DNA from: Verrucomicrobiota bacterium
GTDB taxonomy: Bacteria > Verrucomicrobiota > Verrucomicrobiia > Limisphaerales > UBA11358
DNA length: 8,727 bases
Direction of reading: 5' to 3'
Assembly (NCBI GenBank): GCA_026225155.1
Contig: JAMFSG010000153.1
Location: forward strand, 1-8,727
The translations under genes were made by a program, and so were the position numbers. The notes beneath the pieces were generated by a model. That model did no database searches. It was not told the origin of the DNA and saw only the letters and a list, made by a program, of their open reading frames with translations. Shown one piece after another: positions 1 to 6,071 of this stretch (its first letter is position 1; every line of letters begins with the position of its first letter).

Positions 1-253
1 CAATCGCGGTATCTGGTGCGGGCATATCAAGATAATTGGCGCGTGCTTTCTCATAACTTTTTCGACTTACCAGACGTTTTTTTGAAAAATAAGTTTCTTC
101 AAGTTTTACACCATTCTGAAATATGTAACTTATTCCAATTTCAAGTCCGCTGTAAGAATGTTGTTCGCGATGCAGGGCTCCGTTTTCATCAAAATCACGG
201 ATTATCGTTTTGCCAGATGGCAAGACTTCATATTCTACAGGTTGCGAATTCAT
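1..253 (-). CDS. Hypothetical protein, 3' end cut by the window edge
   Basis: An open frame of 84 codons runs from an ATG at 251-253 to the left edge without a stop. It is partial at its C-terminus. The start is fixed because the codon just before it in frame is TGA; a weak purine-rich GAAAGTGA lies directly upstream. The protein begins MNSQPVEYEVLPSGK and continues with alternating polar and hydrophobic residues (for example GLEIGISYIFQNGVKLEE), with no signal peptide or membrane segment in the visible part. The pattern suggests beta strands, but I recognise no family. It starts 26 bp after the stop of the GHMP kinase on the same strand, so it may be the next gene of that operon. The frame is real-looking because it is uninterrupted and correctly placed, but the function is unknown. 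Confidence 0.6.
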   Translation of the reverse strand, partial: MNSQPVEYEVLPSGKTIIRDFDENGALHREQHSYSGLEIGISYIFQNGVKLEETYFSKKRLVSRKSYEKARANYLDMPAPDTAI

Positions 254-279
254 TCACTTTCGCGTTCGTCAAAAACATT

Positions 280-1260
280 TCACGAAATAACCAACTTCGT
301 TCCCTCGAAATCAAAACGGAAGCGCACTTCTTTCAATCCGCTTTGCCGCATCGCGTGGCGCAGCTTGGCCTTGTCCTCGGCGTAAAACATCAAGAAGCCG
401 CCGCCGCCCGCGCCGATCAATTTTCCGCCGAGCGCGCCGTTGGCCAGCGCGAGGTCATACCATTCGTTGATCTTCGGATTGCTCATGCCGCCGCTGCGCT
501 GTTTTTTGCGCTGCCAATGCACGTCCATCAGCCGCGCAAATTCGTGCAGATTTCCCGTTTCCAGCGCGACTTTGCTTTGCCAGCCGAGGTCTTTGACGAA
601 GTGCAGATTCTCGATCATGGACTTGTCGTCCGATTTCGATTTCACGTCCTGCTCCTTCAAGATCGCCGACGCGCTGCGCGAATAGCCGGTGAAAAACAAC
701 AGCAGATTGTCTTCCAGATTATCGCGCGTTTCGTCGGAAACTTTCAGCGGCCATGCCTCGACTTTTCCATCCGGCAAAAAATTAAAACACGTCAAGCCGC
801 CGAAGGCCGCAATGTATTGATCTTGTTTGCCAATGGGTTCTTTCAAACGGCCCAATTCGATTTCGCACGCCTGCGCCGCGAGTTCGTCCGGGTGAATCAA
901 ATCTTTTTTTTGCGCGTGCAACGCCTTTAGCAGCGCAGTTGTAAAACTGCCGGATGATCCCAACCCAGTGCCGGAAGGGATGTCCGCCATCGAAGTGAGT
1001 TCCAATCCGCGTCCATCCATTTCCAAAAGTGCAAAAGCTTCGCGGATGATCGGATGTTCCACTTTCAGGGCATTTTCCACGCGTTCCAGCCGTGAATATT
1101 TCACGATCAGGTCGGGCGTGAAATTTTCGTGCAACGTGATATAGACATAACGGTCAATCGCCGCCGCGATAAGAAAGCCGCCGTGTTTTTCATAATACGA
1201 CGGCAAATCCGTGCCGCCGCCGCCGAGGCTGATGCGTAAAGGTGAACGAGCGATAATCAT
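280..1260 (-). CDS. hddA: GHMP family sugar kinase, D-glycero-D-manno-heptose 7-phosphate kinase-like
   Basis: This 326-residue protein is a full-length GHMP kinase. It probably phosphorylates a sugar phosphate at C1 with ATP in the cytoplasm; the closest family I recognise is HddA, which makes heptose 1,7-bisphosphate for GDP-heptose. Visible motifs are the substrate-side GGGGTDLP (residues 13-20), the ATP-binding PSGTGLGSSGS (95-105), GKQDQYI with a likely catalytic Asp147, and the C-terminal glycine motif KLIGAGGGGFL (280-290). The start MIIARSPLRISLGG is the usual start of the family. No Shine-Dalgarno is visible: the start codon follows a pyrimidine-rich repeat arm that ends 5 nt upstream. 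Other GDP-heptose genes (gmhA, gmhB, hddC) are not in the window, so the exact sugar is uncertain; fucose- or other heptose-like kinases are alternatives. Confidence 0.88.
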   Translation of the reverse strand: MIIARSPLRISLGGGGTDLPSYYEKHGGFLIAAAIDRYVYITLHENFTPDLIVKYSRLERVENALKVEHPIIREAFALLEMDGRGLELTSMADIPSGTGLGSSGSFTTALLKALHAQKKDLIHPDELAAQACEIELGRLKEPIGKQDQYIAAFGGLTCFNFLPDGKVEAWPLKVSDETRDNLEDNLLLFFTGYSRSASAILKEQDVKSKSDDKSMIENLHFVKDLGWQSKVALETGNLHEFARLMDVHWQRKKQRSGGMSNPKINEWYDLALANGALGGKLIGAGGGGFLMFYAEDKAKLRHAMRQSGLKEVRFRFDFEGTKLVIS

Positions 1261-1265
1261 AAAGA

Positions 1266-1296
1266 AAAGCGGAAAGCGGAAAGCGGAAAGCGGAAA
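1266..1296 (+). repeat. Left arm of a perfect 31-bp inverted repeat, AAA(GCGGAAA)x4
   Basis: Four exact 7-bp units GCGGAAA (1269, 1276, 1283, 1290) are preceded by AAA. The arm is the exact reverse complement of 1699-1729. On the transcribed (minus) strand it lies in the leader of the GHMP kinase and ends 5 nt before its ATG. Seen directly in the sequence. Confidence 0.97.
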
Positions 1297-1324
1297 CTTT
1301 CCCCGCGAAAATGGGTTGAAGATT

Positions 1325-1674
1325 TCATGATTTATTTTTCACTTTGCGGCCAATGGTTATCAAAATCGCCAGCAACTGGCTGGCTTCATCAGCAAACTTG
1401 AAACCGATTTTTCGGAACCTAGTTTAGTATCCCGGCAAATTTCTAGCCAGTAAATCGTTTCAGCGGCCTCTTTTTCCGCCACGCCGACTTTGTGGGCAAA
1501 ATCATTTTTGGATTCAGCGCGGTTGGCTTCGCGATAATTTGCGCCGATGGACGTTCCCGATCGCAACAACTGTTTGCCGATGATCTGGCCTTCGGAAGAT
1601 TTTGGAAAAACTGCAACCGTTTTCACCACTTGCGCGGCAAATTTTCGCGTCCGTTCTTCCAGTTCCGTTTTCAT
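1325..1674 (-). pseudogene. Four-helix-bundle protein (23S rRNA intervening-sequence protein family), frameshifted
   Basis: The intact frame from ATG 1674 to the stop at 1360 gives 104 residues. Residues 1-89 match the four-helix-bundle/S23 family, which also includes Avd of diversity-generating retroelements: note GKQLLRSGTSIGANYREA (33-50), the SKNDFAHKVGVAEKEAAET stretch (55-73) and YWLEIC (75-80). After residue 89 the frame turns to atypical MKPASCWRF. Adding one A to the A5 run (T5 on the plus strand, 1408-1412) continues as IGFKFADEASQLLAIL and ends KVKNKS at a TGA at 1325-1327. That gives 116 residues, normal for the family, with the expected EASQLLAI helix. So this is either a real 1-nt deletion or a sequencing error. 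The molecular role of stand-alone members is not settled. No reverse transcriptase or variable repeat is nearby, so an Avd role has no support. Confidence 0.82.
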
Positions 1675-1694
1675 ATGCGGTTTGACGACGCGGA

Positions 1695-2699
1695 TTAATT
1701 TCCGCTTTCCGCTTTCCGCTTTCCGCTTTGCCCGTAGATTTTCTCAACAACTGCCAAAGCCGCTTTCGCTTCTTTCAATCCGGGAACAGGCGTCCGTTTT
1801 AGTTTTATATCGTCAAAAAATTCCGCCATCTCGATTTTCCACGATTCGTCGCCGCGCGGAAATTCCCAGACCGTCGTTTCGGGCGGACCCATCTGCGGCA
1901 GCATTTTGTAATAAGTCAATTTTTCCAGGCCGTAACTGCCGCCAAGTCCTTCCCAATGCAATTTCGCATCGCGCCCGTAAATTTCGAGGCTGAAAAGATT
2001 TTTCCATTCGCTGCAACTGACGTGCAGCCACGCGGTCTGACCGGCGGCATTGCGCAAGTTCAAAAACGCATTGTCATCCACCGGCATTTTCCAGAAATAC
2101 GTCGTCGCGTGACCTTCAACCGTCGTGAAATCGCCCAAGAAAATTCCCGCGAGATCAATCAGGTGGACGCCCTGGTCAATCAATTCGCCGCCGCCGGAAA
2201 TTTTTGGATCCGCGCGCCATTCCTTGTCATAACCGATGCGCCCGCCGTGGCCGTAACGTCCACGCACAAACATCATTTCGCCGAGCGCGCCGCTGCGAAA
2301 AATTTCCTGCGCCTTCAATGCCGCCGGATGAAAACGGTGATTGTAGCCGACACGGATGAGCGCGTCGGATTTTTTCGCGGCGATTTCAAGTTCGTCCAAT
2401 TCTTTCACGCTTATCGCCGCCGGTTTTTCAACCAAAACATGTTTGCCATTTTTTATCGCAGCGAGCGCAATTGGCGCGAGCGCAGAATTGATTGTGGCGA
2501 TCATCACGACGTCCACGTTCGGCGAACTGACGGCTTGCTCGAAAGATTCCGTCGCGATGCAGCCAGGACTTTGCGCGGCGATTTTTTTAGCGCGTTCGAT
2601 TTGCGTATCGCACGCGACCGTCACGCTGCCAGGCGGAAGCAAGTTCAACCGTTTTTGTCCGATGAGGCCGCAGCCGATAATTGCAACGCGCAAATTCAT
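1695..2699 (-). CDS. Gfo/Idh/MocA family NAD(P)-dependent oxidoreductase with a repeat-encoded C-terminus
   Basis: A 334-residue cytoplasmic sugar or inositol dehydrogenase-type enzyme. The N-terminal Rossmann fold shows GCGLIG (residues 9-14). The family signature EKP is at 91-93 within KHVLVEKPAA, followed by GYNHRFHP (118-125). The GGGELIDQGVHLID segment (169-182) carries the Asp175 and His179 expected at the active site. Length is typical. The ATG at 2697-2699 is 1 bp after the SDR stop (TGATATG), with a weak GGAA upstream, so the two are probably co-translated. It likely oxidises or reduces a nucleotide-sugar or sugar intermediate; the substrate cannot be read from the sequence. The last 11 residues (324-334, QSGKRKAESGN) come from the 7-bp repeat arm, so the native C-terminus seems to have been replaced or extended there. 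Confidence 0.88.
   Translation of the reverse strand: MNLRVAIIGCGLIGQKRLNLLPPGSVTVACDTQIERAKKIAAQSPGCIATESFEQAVSSPNVDVVMIATINSALAPIALAAIKNGKHVLVEKPAAISVKELDELEIAAKKSDALIRVGYNHRFHPAALKAQEIFRSGALGEMMFVRGRYGHGGRIGYDKEWRADPKISGGGELIDQGVHLIDLAGIFLGDFTTVEGHATTYFWKMPVDDNAFLNLRNAAGQTAWLHVSCSEWKNLFSLEIYGRDAKLHWEGLGGSYGLEKLTYYKMLPQMGPPETTVWEFPRGDESWKIEMAEFFDDIKLKRTPVPGLKEAKAALAVVEKIYGQSGKRKAESGN
1699..1729 (+). repeat. Right arm of the 31-bp inverted repeat, (TTTCCGC)x4 TTT
   Basis: Four exact TTTCCGC units (1699, 1706, 1713, 1720) are followed by TTT, the exact reverse complement of 1266-1296. This arm lies inside the 3' end of the Gfo/Idh/MocA gene. Because the unit is 7 bp, it is read in all three frames and encodes the tail QSGKRKAESGN of that protein. 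Confidence 0.97.
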
Positions 2700-2700
2700 A

Positions 2701-3501
2701 TCAATTCCATTTTTTGCCGCGATCTTCCGGCACGATGCGGCGCAAGGTATAAATGTCGGATTTCACCAATTCATCGCGCAACGTTAGAAAATTCTGCCAC
2801 GGATCCCACGGCGCGCTGATAAGTTTTCCGGAAATGCCATCGCTTTTTTCGGATAACAAAAATTCCACAAGGCCGAGAACTTTCTGCAATTTTTCCGAAT
2901 TGTCCTGCGGCATTTTGGCGGCCGACTCGAATTCTTTGAGACCCGCCAATTTTTCGCCGCGCGCCAAAACTTCTTCGGTCATCTTCGTGAAAATGGCGCC
3001 GGGCGCGACGGCATTGATGTCCGGCGGATTGCCCTGCCATTCGGCGGCCAGCATTTCGACAAGCCGGACGACGCCGGTTTTAGCGACTCCGTAAGCCGCA
3101 AAATTCGGACGCGGACCGGTCGAGCCGCCGCCGGAAAAACAAATCATTTTTGCGCGCGACGAAGTTTTTGTCAGCAACGGATAAAGGGCGCGAATTGCAA
3201 AAAATGTTCCATCCAGATTCACCGCCAGATTTTTGCGCCAGGCGAGCGGATCAGTCTCCATCGCCGGCCCGATCGGTTCTTGGATTCCGGCGCAACAAAT
3301 CAGCGCGTCGGCACTCGGCCATTTTACGGCAATTTTTTCAGCGCAGTTTTGGACCGCATTCCAATCAGAAACATCACATTGAAAACTGAAGCCGGTCTGC
3401 GGTGAACGGGCAATACGGCAGACTTCATGGCCTCTGCCCGCGAGAGTGTCCGCGAGAAATTGGCCGATGCCGCTGCTGCTGCCGGTCAAAACGATTCTCA
3501 T
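2701..3501 (-). CDS. Short-chain dehydrogenase/reductase (SDR)
   Basis: A 266-residue classical SDR that probably reduces or oxidises a hydroxyl/keto group of a sugar precursor with NAD(P). It has the cofactor motif TGSSSGIG (residues 6-13), a CCAG variant (69-72) of the usual NNAG, Asn95, and the active-site YGVAK (Tyr137, Lys141) with Ser123 upstream in the usual place. The PGAIFT segment follows the active site, as in the family. I chose ATG 3499-3501 (MRIVLTG), because the frame is open further upstream but that extension lies over the epimerase and has no SDR character. This start overlaps the epimerase stop by 4 bp (ATGA), the usual sign of translational coupling. The C-terminal tail after about residue 225 (PWDPWQNF...DRGKKWN) is longer than in minimal SDRs and may define a sugar-cluster subfamily. 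Substrate unknown. Confidence 0.87.
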   Translation of the reverse strand: MRIVLTGSSSGIGQFLADTLAGRGHEVCRIARSPQTGFSFQCDVSDWNAVQNCAEKIAVKWPSADALICCAGIQEPIGPAMETDPLAWRKNLAVNLDGTFFAIRALYPLLTKTSSRAKMICFSGGGSTGPRPNFAAYGVAKTGVVRLVEMLAAEWQGNPPDINAVAPGAIFTKMTEEVLARGEKLAGLKEFESAAKMPQDNSEKLQKVLGLVEFLLSEKSDGISGKLISAPWDPWQNFLTLRDELVKSDIYTLRRIVPEDRGKKWN

Positions 3502-4472
3502 TTTCTGGTTTCGTAGACCCACTGGTTTTGTTGCAGCCACTCCAATGTGCGTTTGATCCCTTGTTCGATCGTCAGCGATGTTTTCCAGCCGGTGCTTTGG
3601 ATTTTTTTGGTGTCGAGAAAAATGAACGGGTTGTCGCCGACCCAGCCGCGTGCGCCGCCGGTGTATTCCAATTTCGGCTTCAAACCCAGCGCGCCGCAAA
3701 TGTAACCGATGGAATTGTTGACCTGCACATATTCATCCGTGCCGAGATTGTAGATTTCCACGCCGTGCTTCGCTTTTTTTGCCGTGCCGAGATTGATGAC
3801 GTGCAGCATCGCGCTGACGCAATCTTGAACGTAGAGATAACTTTTGCGCTGCGTGCCGTCGCCAAGAACTTTCAGGCGGTCGGGATGTTCGAGCAATTGT
3901 TTGTAAAAATCAAAAACGTGGCCGTGCGTGTAACGCTCGCCGAGAATCGAGACGAAGCGAAAAATGTAGCCCTCGAATTTGAAACCTTCGCAGTAGGATG
4001 AAATCATGCCTTCGCCGGAAACTTTGGATGCGGCGTAAAGCGAAGTCTGGATCGGAAACGGCGCGTCTTCCGGCGTGGGAATTTTTTCCGCTTCGCCATA
4101 AACGCTGCCGGTCGAGGAAAACGCGATGCGCTTGATGCCGTTTGCGCGCATGGCTTCGAGCACATTGAACGTGGCCGTCGTATTTTGCTGCAAATCTTTG
4201 GACGGATGTTCGAGGCCAAAACGCACATCGGCATTTGCCGCGAGATGAAAAACCGTATCGCAGCCGGTCATCGCTTTTGTCAACGCCGGCAAATCCAGAT
4301 TATCGCCTTCGATGAGTTTGAAGTTGGAATTTTTCTGCGCGCCTTCGAGAAATTTTCGCTGGCCGGTGGAAAAATTATCCCAACCGACAACAACTTTTCC
4401 GTCGGCGAGCAACCGGTCAACCAAGTTGCTGCCGATAAAACCCGCGGCACCGGTGATGAAAACATTCTTCAT
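3498..4472 (-). CDS. NAD-dependent nucleotide-sugar epimerase/dehydratase (extended SDR)
   Basis: A 324-residue extended SDR, probably acting on a UDP- or other NDP-sugar (4-epimerase type) in surface glycan synthesis. It has the NAD-binding GAAGFIG (residues 8-14), Asp32 of WDNFSTG for the NAD ribose, HLAANADVR (76-84), SSTGSVYGE (119-127) and the catalytic YAASK (Tyr146, Lys150). Length and order match UDP-glucose 4-epimerase-like proteins. The ATG at 4470-4472 has no Shine-Dalgarno; a promoter candidate ends only about 12 bp upstream, so the leader may be very short. It is the first gene of a tight run with the SDR (4-bp overlap) and the oxidoreductase. The exact sugar and reaction (epimerase, dehydratase or decarboxylase) are not determined by the motifs. 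Confidence 0.9.
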   Translation of the reverse strand: MKNVFITGAAGFIGSNLVDRLLADGKVVVGWDNFSTGQRKFLEGAQKNSNFKLIEGDNLDLPALTKAMTGCDTVFHLAANADVRFGLEHPSKDLQQNTTATFNVLEAMRANGIKRIAFSSTGSVYGEAEKIPTPEDAPFPIQTSLYAASKVSGEGMISSYCEGFKFEGYIFRFVSILGERYTHGHVFDFYKQLLEHPDRLKVLGDGTQRKSYLYVQDCVSAMLHVINLGTAKKAKHGVEIYNLGTDEYVQVNNSIGYICGALGLKPKLEYTGGARGWVGDNPFIFLDTKKIQSTGWKTSLTIEQGIKRTLEWLQQNQWVYETRK

Positions 4473-4484
4473 TTAGAGCAAACA

Positions 4485-4513
4485 ACTATATCGGTGGAGT
4501 TTTGGTTTGTCAG
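4485..4513 (-). promoter_or_regulatory. Sigma70-type promoter candidate for the epimerase operon
   Basis: On the minus strand CTGACA (4513-4508, 5 of 6 to TTGACA) is followed after exactly 17 bp by TATAGT (4490-4485, 5 of 6 to TATAAT). Transcription would begin near 4478, leaving a leader of only about 6 nt before the ATG at 4472. It is the best promoter match on this strand in the gap before the operon. Activity is inferred. Confidence 0.55.
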
Positions 4514-4530
4514 CAATTCGAATAATGCTG
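4511..4530. promoter_or_regulatory. Imperfect palindrome overlapping the -35 element, possible operator
   Basis: CAGCA and TGCTG form 5-bp inverted ends around an inner ATTCGAAT palindrome. It overlaps the candidate -35 hexamer of the epimerase promoter at 4511-4513 and extends upstream. No T-run follows on the minus strand, so it does not look like a terminator for the radical SAM gene. The operator reading is a guess from position. Confidence 0.25.
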
Positions 4531-4562
4531 ATCGGATAATTCAAATGCAATTTTAACGAAAA

Positions 4563-5726
4563 TCAAACCAACCCGGGCAATGGATTTGTTTTTGTAACAA
4601 CCTGCATTGAATTATGTCTGGCTCGGTCGTTCAACCAAAGGCGATTGACGGGGCGGTAAAAAGTGCAGGCACGGCAAGTTTCAGGGCGTTTTCCAAAATA
4701 AAAACCTTTGATGATATCCCACGTTTCAGAACTTTTGGAAATCTCCTGGAGTGATTTATCATGTATATCACCCACAACTAGATCGTCCATGTCGTTGCGC
4801 ACCAGACGACAACCACATAGCCGGACATGACCGTCATGGCGGACAACGAAGCTGAAGAGCGATTGACATGGAAGCGCCAGCGCCGGGGGTAATTTGCGTA
4901 ACTTCATGAAACCGCTCATGTCTTCCTCTATTATCGTGCCGCCCCAATTATCAAAATCCACGGTAAAATTAATGCGAACCTTGGCGGATAAAAAAGGTTT
5001 TATCTGTTCGATGAAATCTTTGGATCGCACAATCTGGCTGGGCTTTTCTGAATTGCGAAAACGGATCACAATGCTGGCCGACTCTCCTTTTTTGAAATTA
5101 TATTCCAATAAATTACGAATGCCTGAAATGACCTCCGGGTAATGCTTCACGCCATAAACTTTTTCATAGGCTTCCTGGCTCGCGCCCTGGGTGCTGATGA
5201 ATATGTTATTGATTCCTAGGTCGATAAGTTTTTTGTAAATGTCGTTTCGATTTAATAAAATCGCATTCGTCGTCAACGCGACTGATTTTATCCGCGCCTG
5301 ATTTACCGCATAATCTACTTTTTTCAACAGTCCCGGATCAACGAGGGGATCTCCCACAACCGGTGTCAAATCAAGCCACTGGCCGCCGATCGCCGCCCAT
5401 TCATCCACTGCTTTTTTGAAAATTTCAAACGTCATGACCCCAGTCTGCAACGTTTTATTCGCCACGACTTTAGGATACGCGCAGAAAGAACATTTCGCAT
5501 TGCAAATATTGGTTACCCCAGTCTGCAATCCACCGCCGCTCTTAAATTCACGAACTTTCCATAGCTCTTCGACGGTGACAACATTTTTTTCCGCCCGACG
5601 ATAAGCGCCACGCCGAATAAATTGTTGATAATAATAAGCAGCCGAATAAACCAAGTCCGCCAACAGCCCGTTAGAATGGACCGCCCGGTAAATACGCCAA
5701 CTAATCTGGTAAAGGAAATTTTTCAT
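4563..5726 (-). CDS. Radical SAM protein with C-terminal SPASM-type cluster domain
   Basis: A 387-residue radical SAM enzyme. The 4Fe-4S/SAM motif CNAKCSFC gives Cys75, Cys79 and Cys82. The TPVVGDPLVDPG stretch (121-132) is the usual second-strand region. A second Cys set, Cys287, Cys304, Cys306, Cys351 and Cys354 (CGC and CRAC), marks a SPASM/twitch-like domain for auxiliary clusters. The N-terminal ~60 residues are a basic, aromatic-rich extension of unknown role (LVYSAAYYYQQFIRRGAYRR). Such proteins modify peptides or act in sugar and cofactor synthesis; here the genes on both sides suggest a glycan-related role, but the substrate is unknown. The ATG at 5724-5726 has no clear Shine-Dalgarno. 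By eye the gene is more AT-rich and uses more AAA/ATT codons than the sugar genes to its left, which may mean a separate origin. It is 90 bp from the epimerase, which has its own promoter candidate. Confidence 0.9.
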   Translation of the reverse strand: MKNFLYQISWRIYRAVHSNGLLADLVYSAAYYYQQFIRRGAYRRAEKNVVTVEELWKVREFKSGGGLQTGVTNICNAKCSFCAYPKVVANKTLQTGVMTFEIFKKAVDEWAAIGGQWLDLTPVVGDPLVDPGLLKKVDYAVNQARIKSVALTTNAILLNRNDIYKKLIDLGINNIFISTQGASQEAYEKVYGVKHYPEVISGIRNLLEYNFKKGESASIVIRFRNSEKPSQIVRSKDFIEQIKPFLSAKVRINFTVDFDNWGGTIIEEDMSGFMKLRKLPPALALPCQSLFSFVVRHDGHVRLCGCRLVRNDMDDLVVGDIHDKSLQEISKSSETWDIIKGFYFGKRPETCRACTFYRPVNRLWLNDRARHNSMQVVTKTNPLPGLV

Positions 5727-6071
5727 TTATAAATCAGCGGCCAGAAGGCGCGACTGATCTTTAGATTCATCATTTCTGATTGTATTCAGTTCATGTTTTT
5801 CTGCGAGCCATAGTGGATTATTCACAGGCCATCACCGAGTTCAATTCTTTTTTAGATTTAAACATAAAATCCAACCACCAAGCAGGGCGTTCTGGTTTCC
5901 TCCCGATGCATTCTTCTCTCATTGGAAAGGCAGTTTTTGAGGTTTTACGCCAGCCTCGCGCATATTTTAATGTAAAAAAACAAATCAAGCAATCCTCCAA
6001 GTATGAGCCATTTAATTTGCCATGTCTGGCCAGCCTTGTTATGTGTAAATCAGAGATTAAACATATTCGGC
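5727..6071. other. Divergent intergenic region between the radical SAM and methyltransferase genes
   Basis: About 345 bp of AT-rich sequence separates two divergent genes. On the minus strand TACAAT (5784-5779) is a possible -10 for the radical SAM gene, with a poor -35. The radical SAM leader has ATCAG/CTGAT arms with an inner GCC/GGC pair (5733-5758), a weak hairpin. On the plus strand TTGCCA (6017-6022) is 17 bp from TATGTG (6040-6045), a weak promoter for the methyltransferase. Open frames cross it on both strands, but none is recognisable; the most interesting is a small minus-strand frame at 5818-5988. Confidence 0.5.
5818..5988 (-). CDS. Possible small ORF (56 aa) upstream of the radical SAM gene
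   Basis: A minus-strand frame starting at TTG 5986-5988 is preceded, after 5 nt, by a perfect GGAGG (5998-5994), the best ribosome-binding match I found in the window. It encodes 56 residues with three Cys, a basic middle (GWRKTSK) and PAWWLDFMFKSKKE, ending MACE at a TAA 91 bp before the radical SAM start. I recognise no family. Its place before a SPASM-type enzyme would suit a peptide substrate, but the rare start codon, and an equally open plus-strand frame over the same bases, make a chance ORF quite possible. Confidence 0.2.
   Translation of the reverse strand: MICFFTLKYARGWRKTSKTAFPMREECIGRKPERPAWWLDFMFKSKKELNSVMACE

Larger units (their letters stand above)
1266..1729 (-). other. Putative inverted-repeat-bounded element carrying a four-helix-bundle gene
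   Basis: This 464-bp unit consists of the two 31-bp inverted arms, short spacers of 24-28 bp and one four-helix-bundle ORF. It sits between two genes of a sugar operon that otherwise has gaps of 1 bp or overlaps. The upstream oxidoreductase ends inside it and the downstream kinase begins just outside it. No transposase and no clear target-site duplication is visible. In the mRNA the arms could pair as a long stem with the ORF in the loop, like intervening sequences of 23S rRNA genes. Calling it a mobile element is inference. Confidence 0.5.

Noticed and set aside
16..930. Long plus-strand frame of 304 codons over the kinase and the left-edge gene
   Set aside because: It is antisense to a clear GHMP kinase with all its motifs, and its product has no recognisable domain; it follows from the codon bias of the kinase.
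1360..1674. Accessory Avd protein of a diversity-generating retroelement
   Set aside because: Same protein fold family, but no reverse transcriptase, template repeat or variable repeat is present in the window.
1266..1729. Classical insertion sequence or CRISPR array
   Set aside because: No transposase is encoded, no target-site duplication is visible, and the repeats are contiguous 7-bp units without spacers.
1956..2819. Plus-strand frame of 287 codons over the oxidoreductase and SDR
   Set aside because: Antisense to two motif-complete enzymes, Arg/Ala-rich and with no family character.
3502..3699. N-terminal extension of the SDR frame upstream of MRIVLTG
   Set aside because: It would overlap the epimerase by about 200 bp and adds 66 residues before a cofactor motif that normally sits at the N-terminus.
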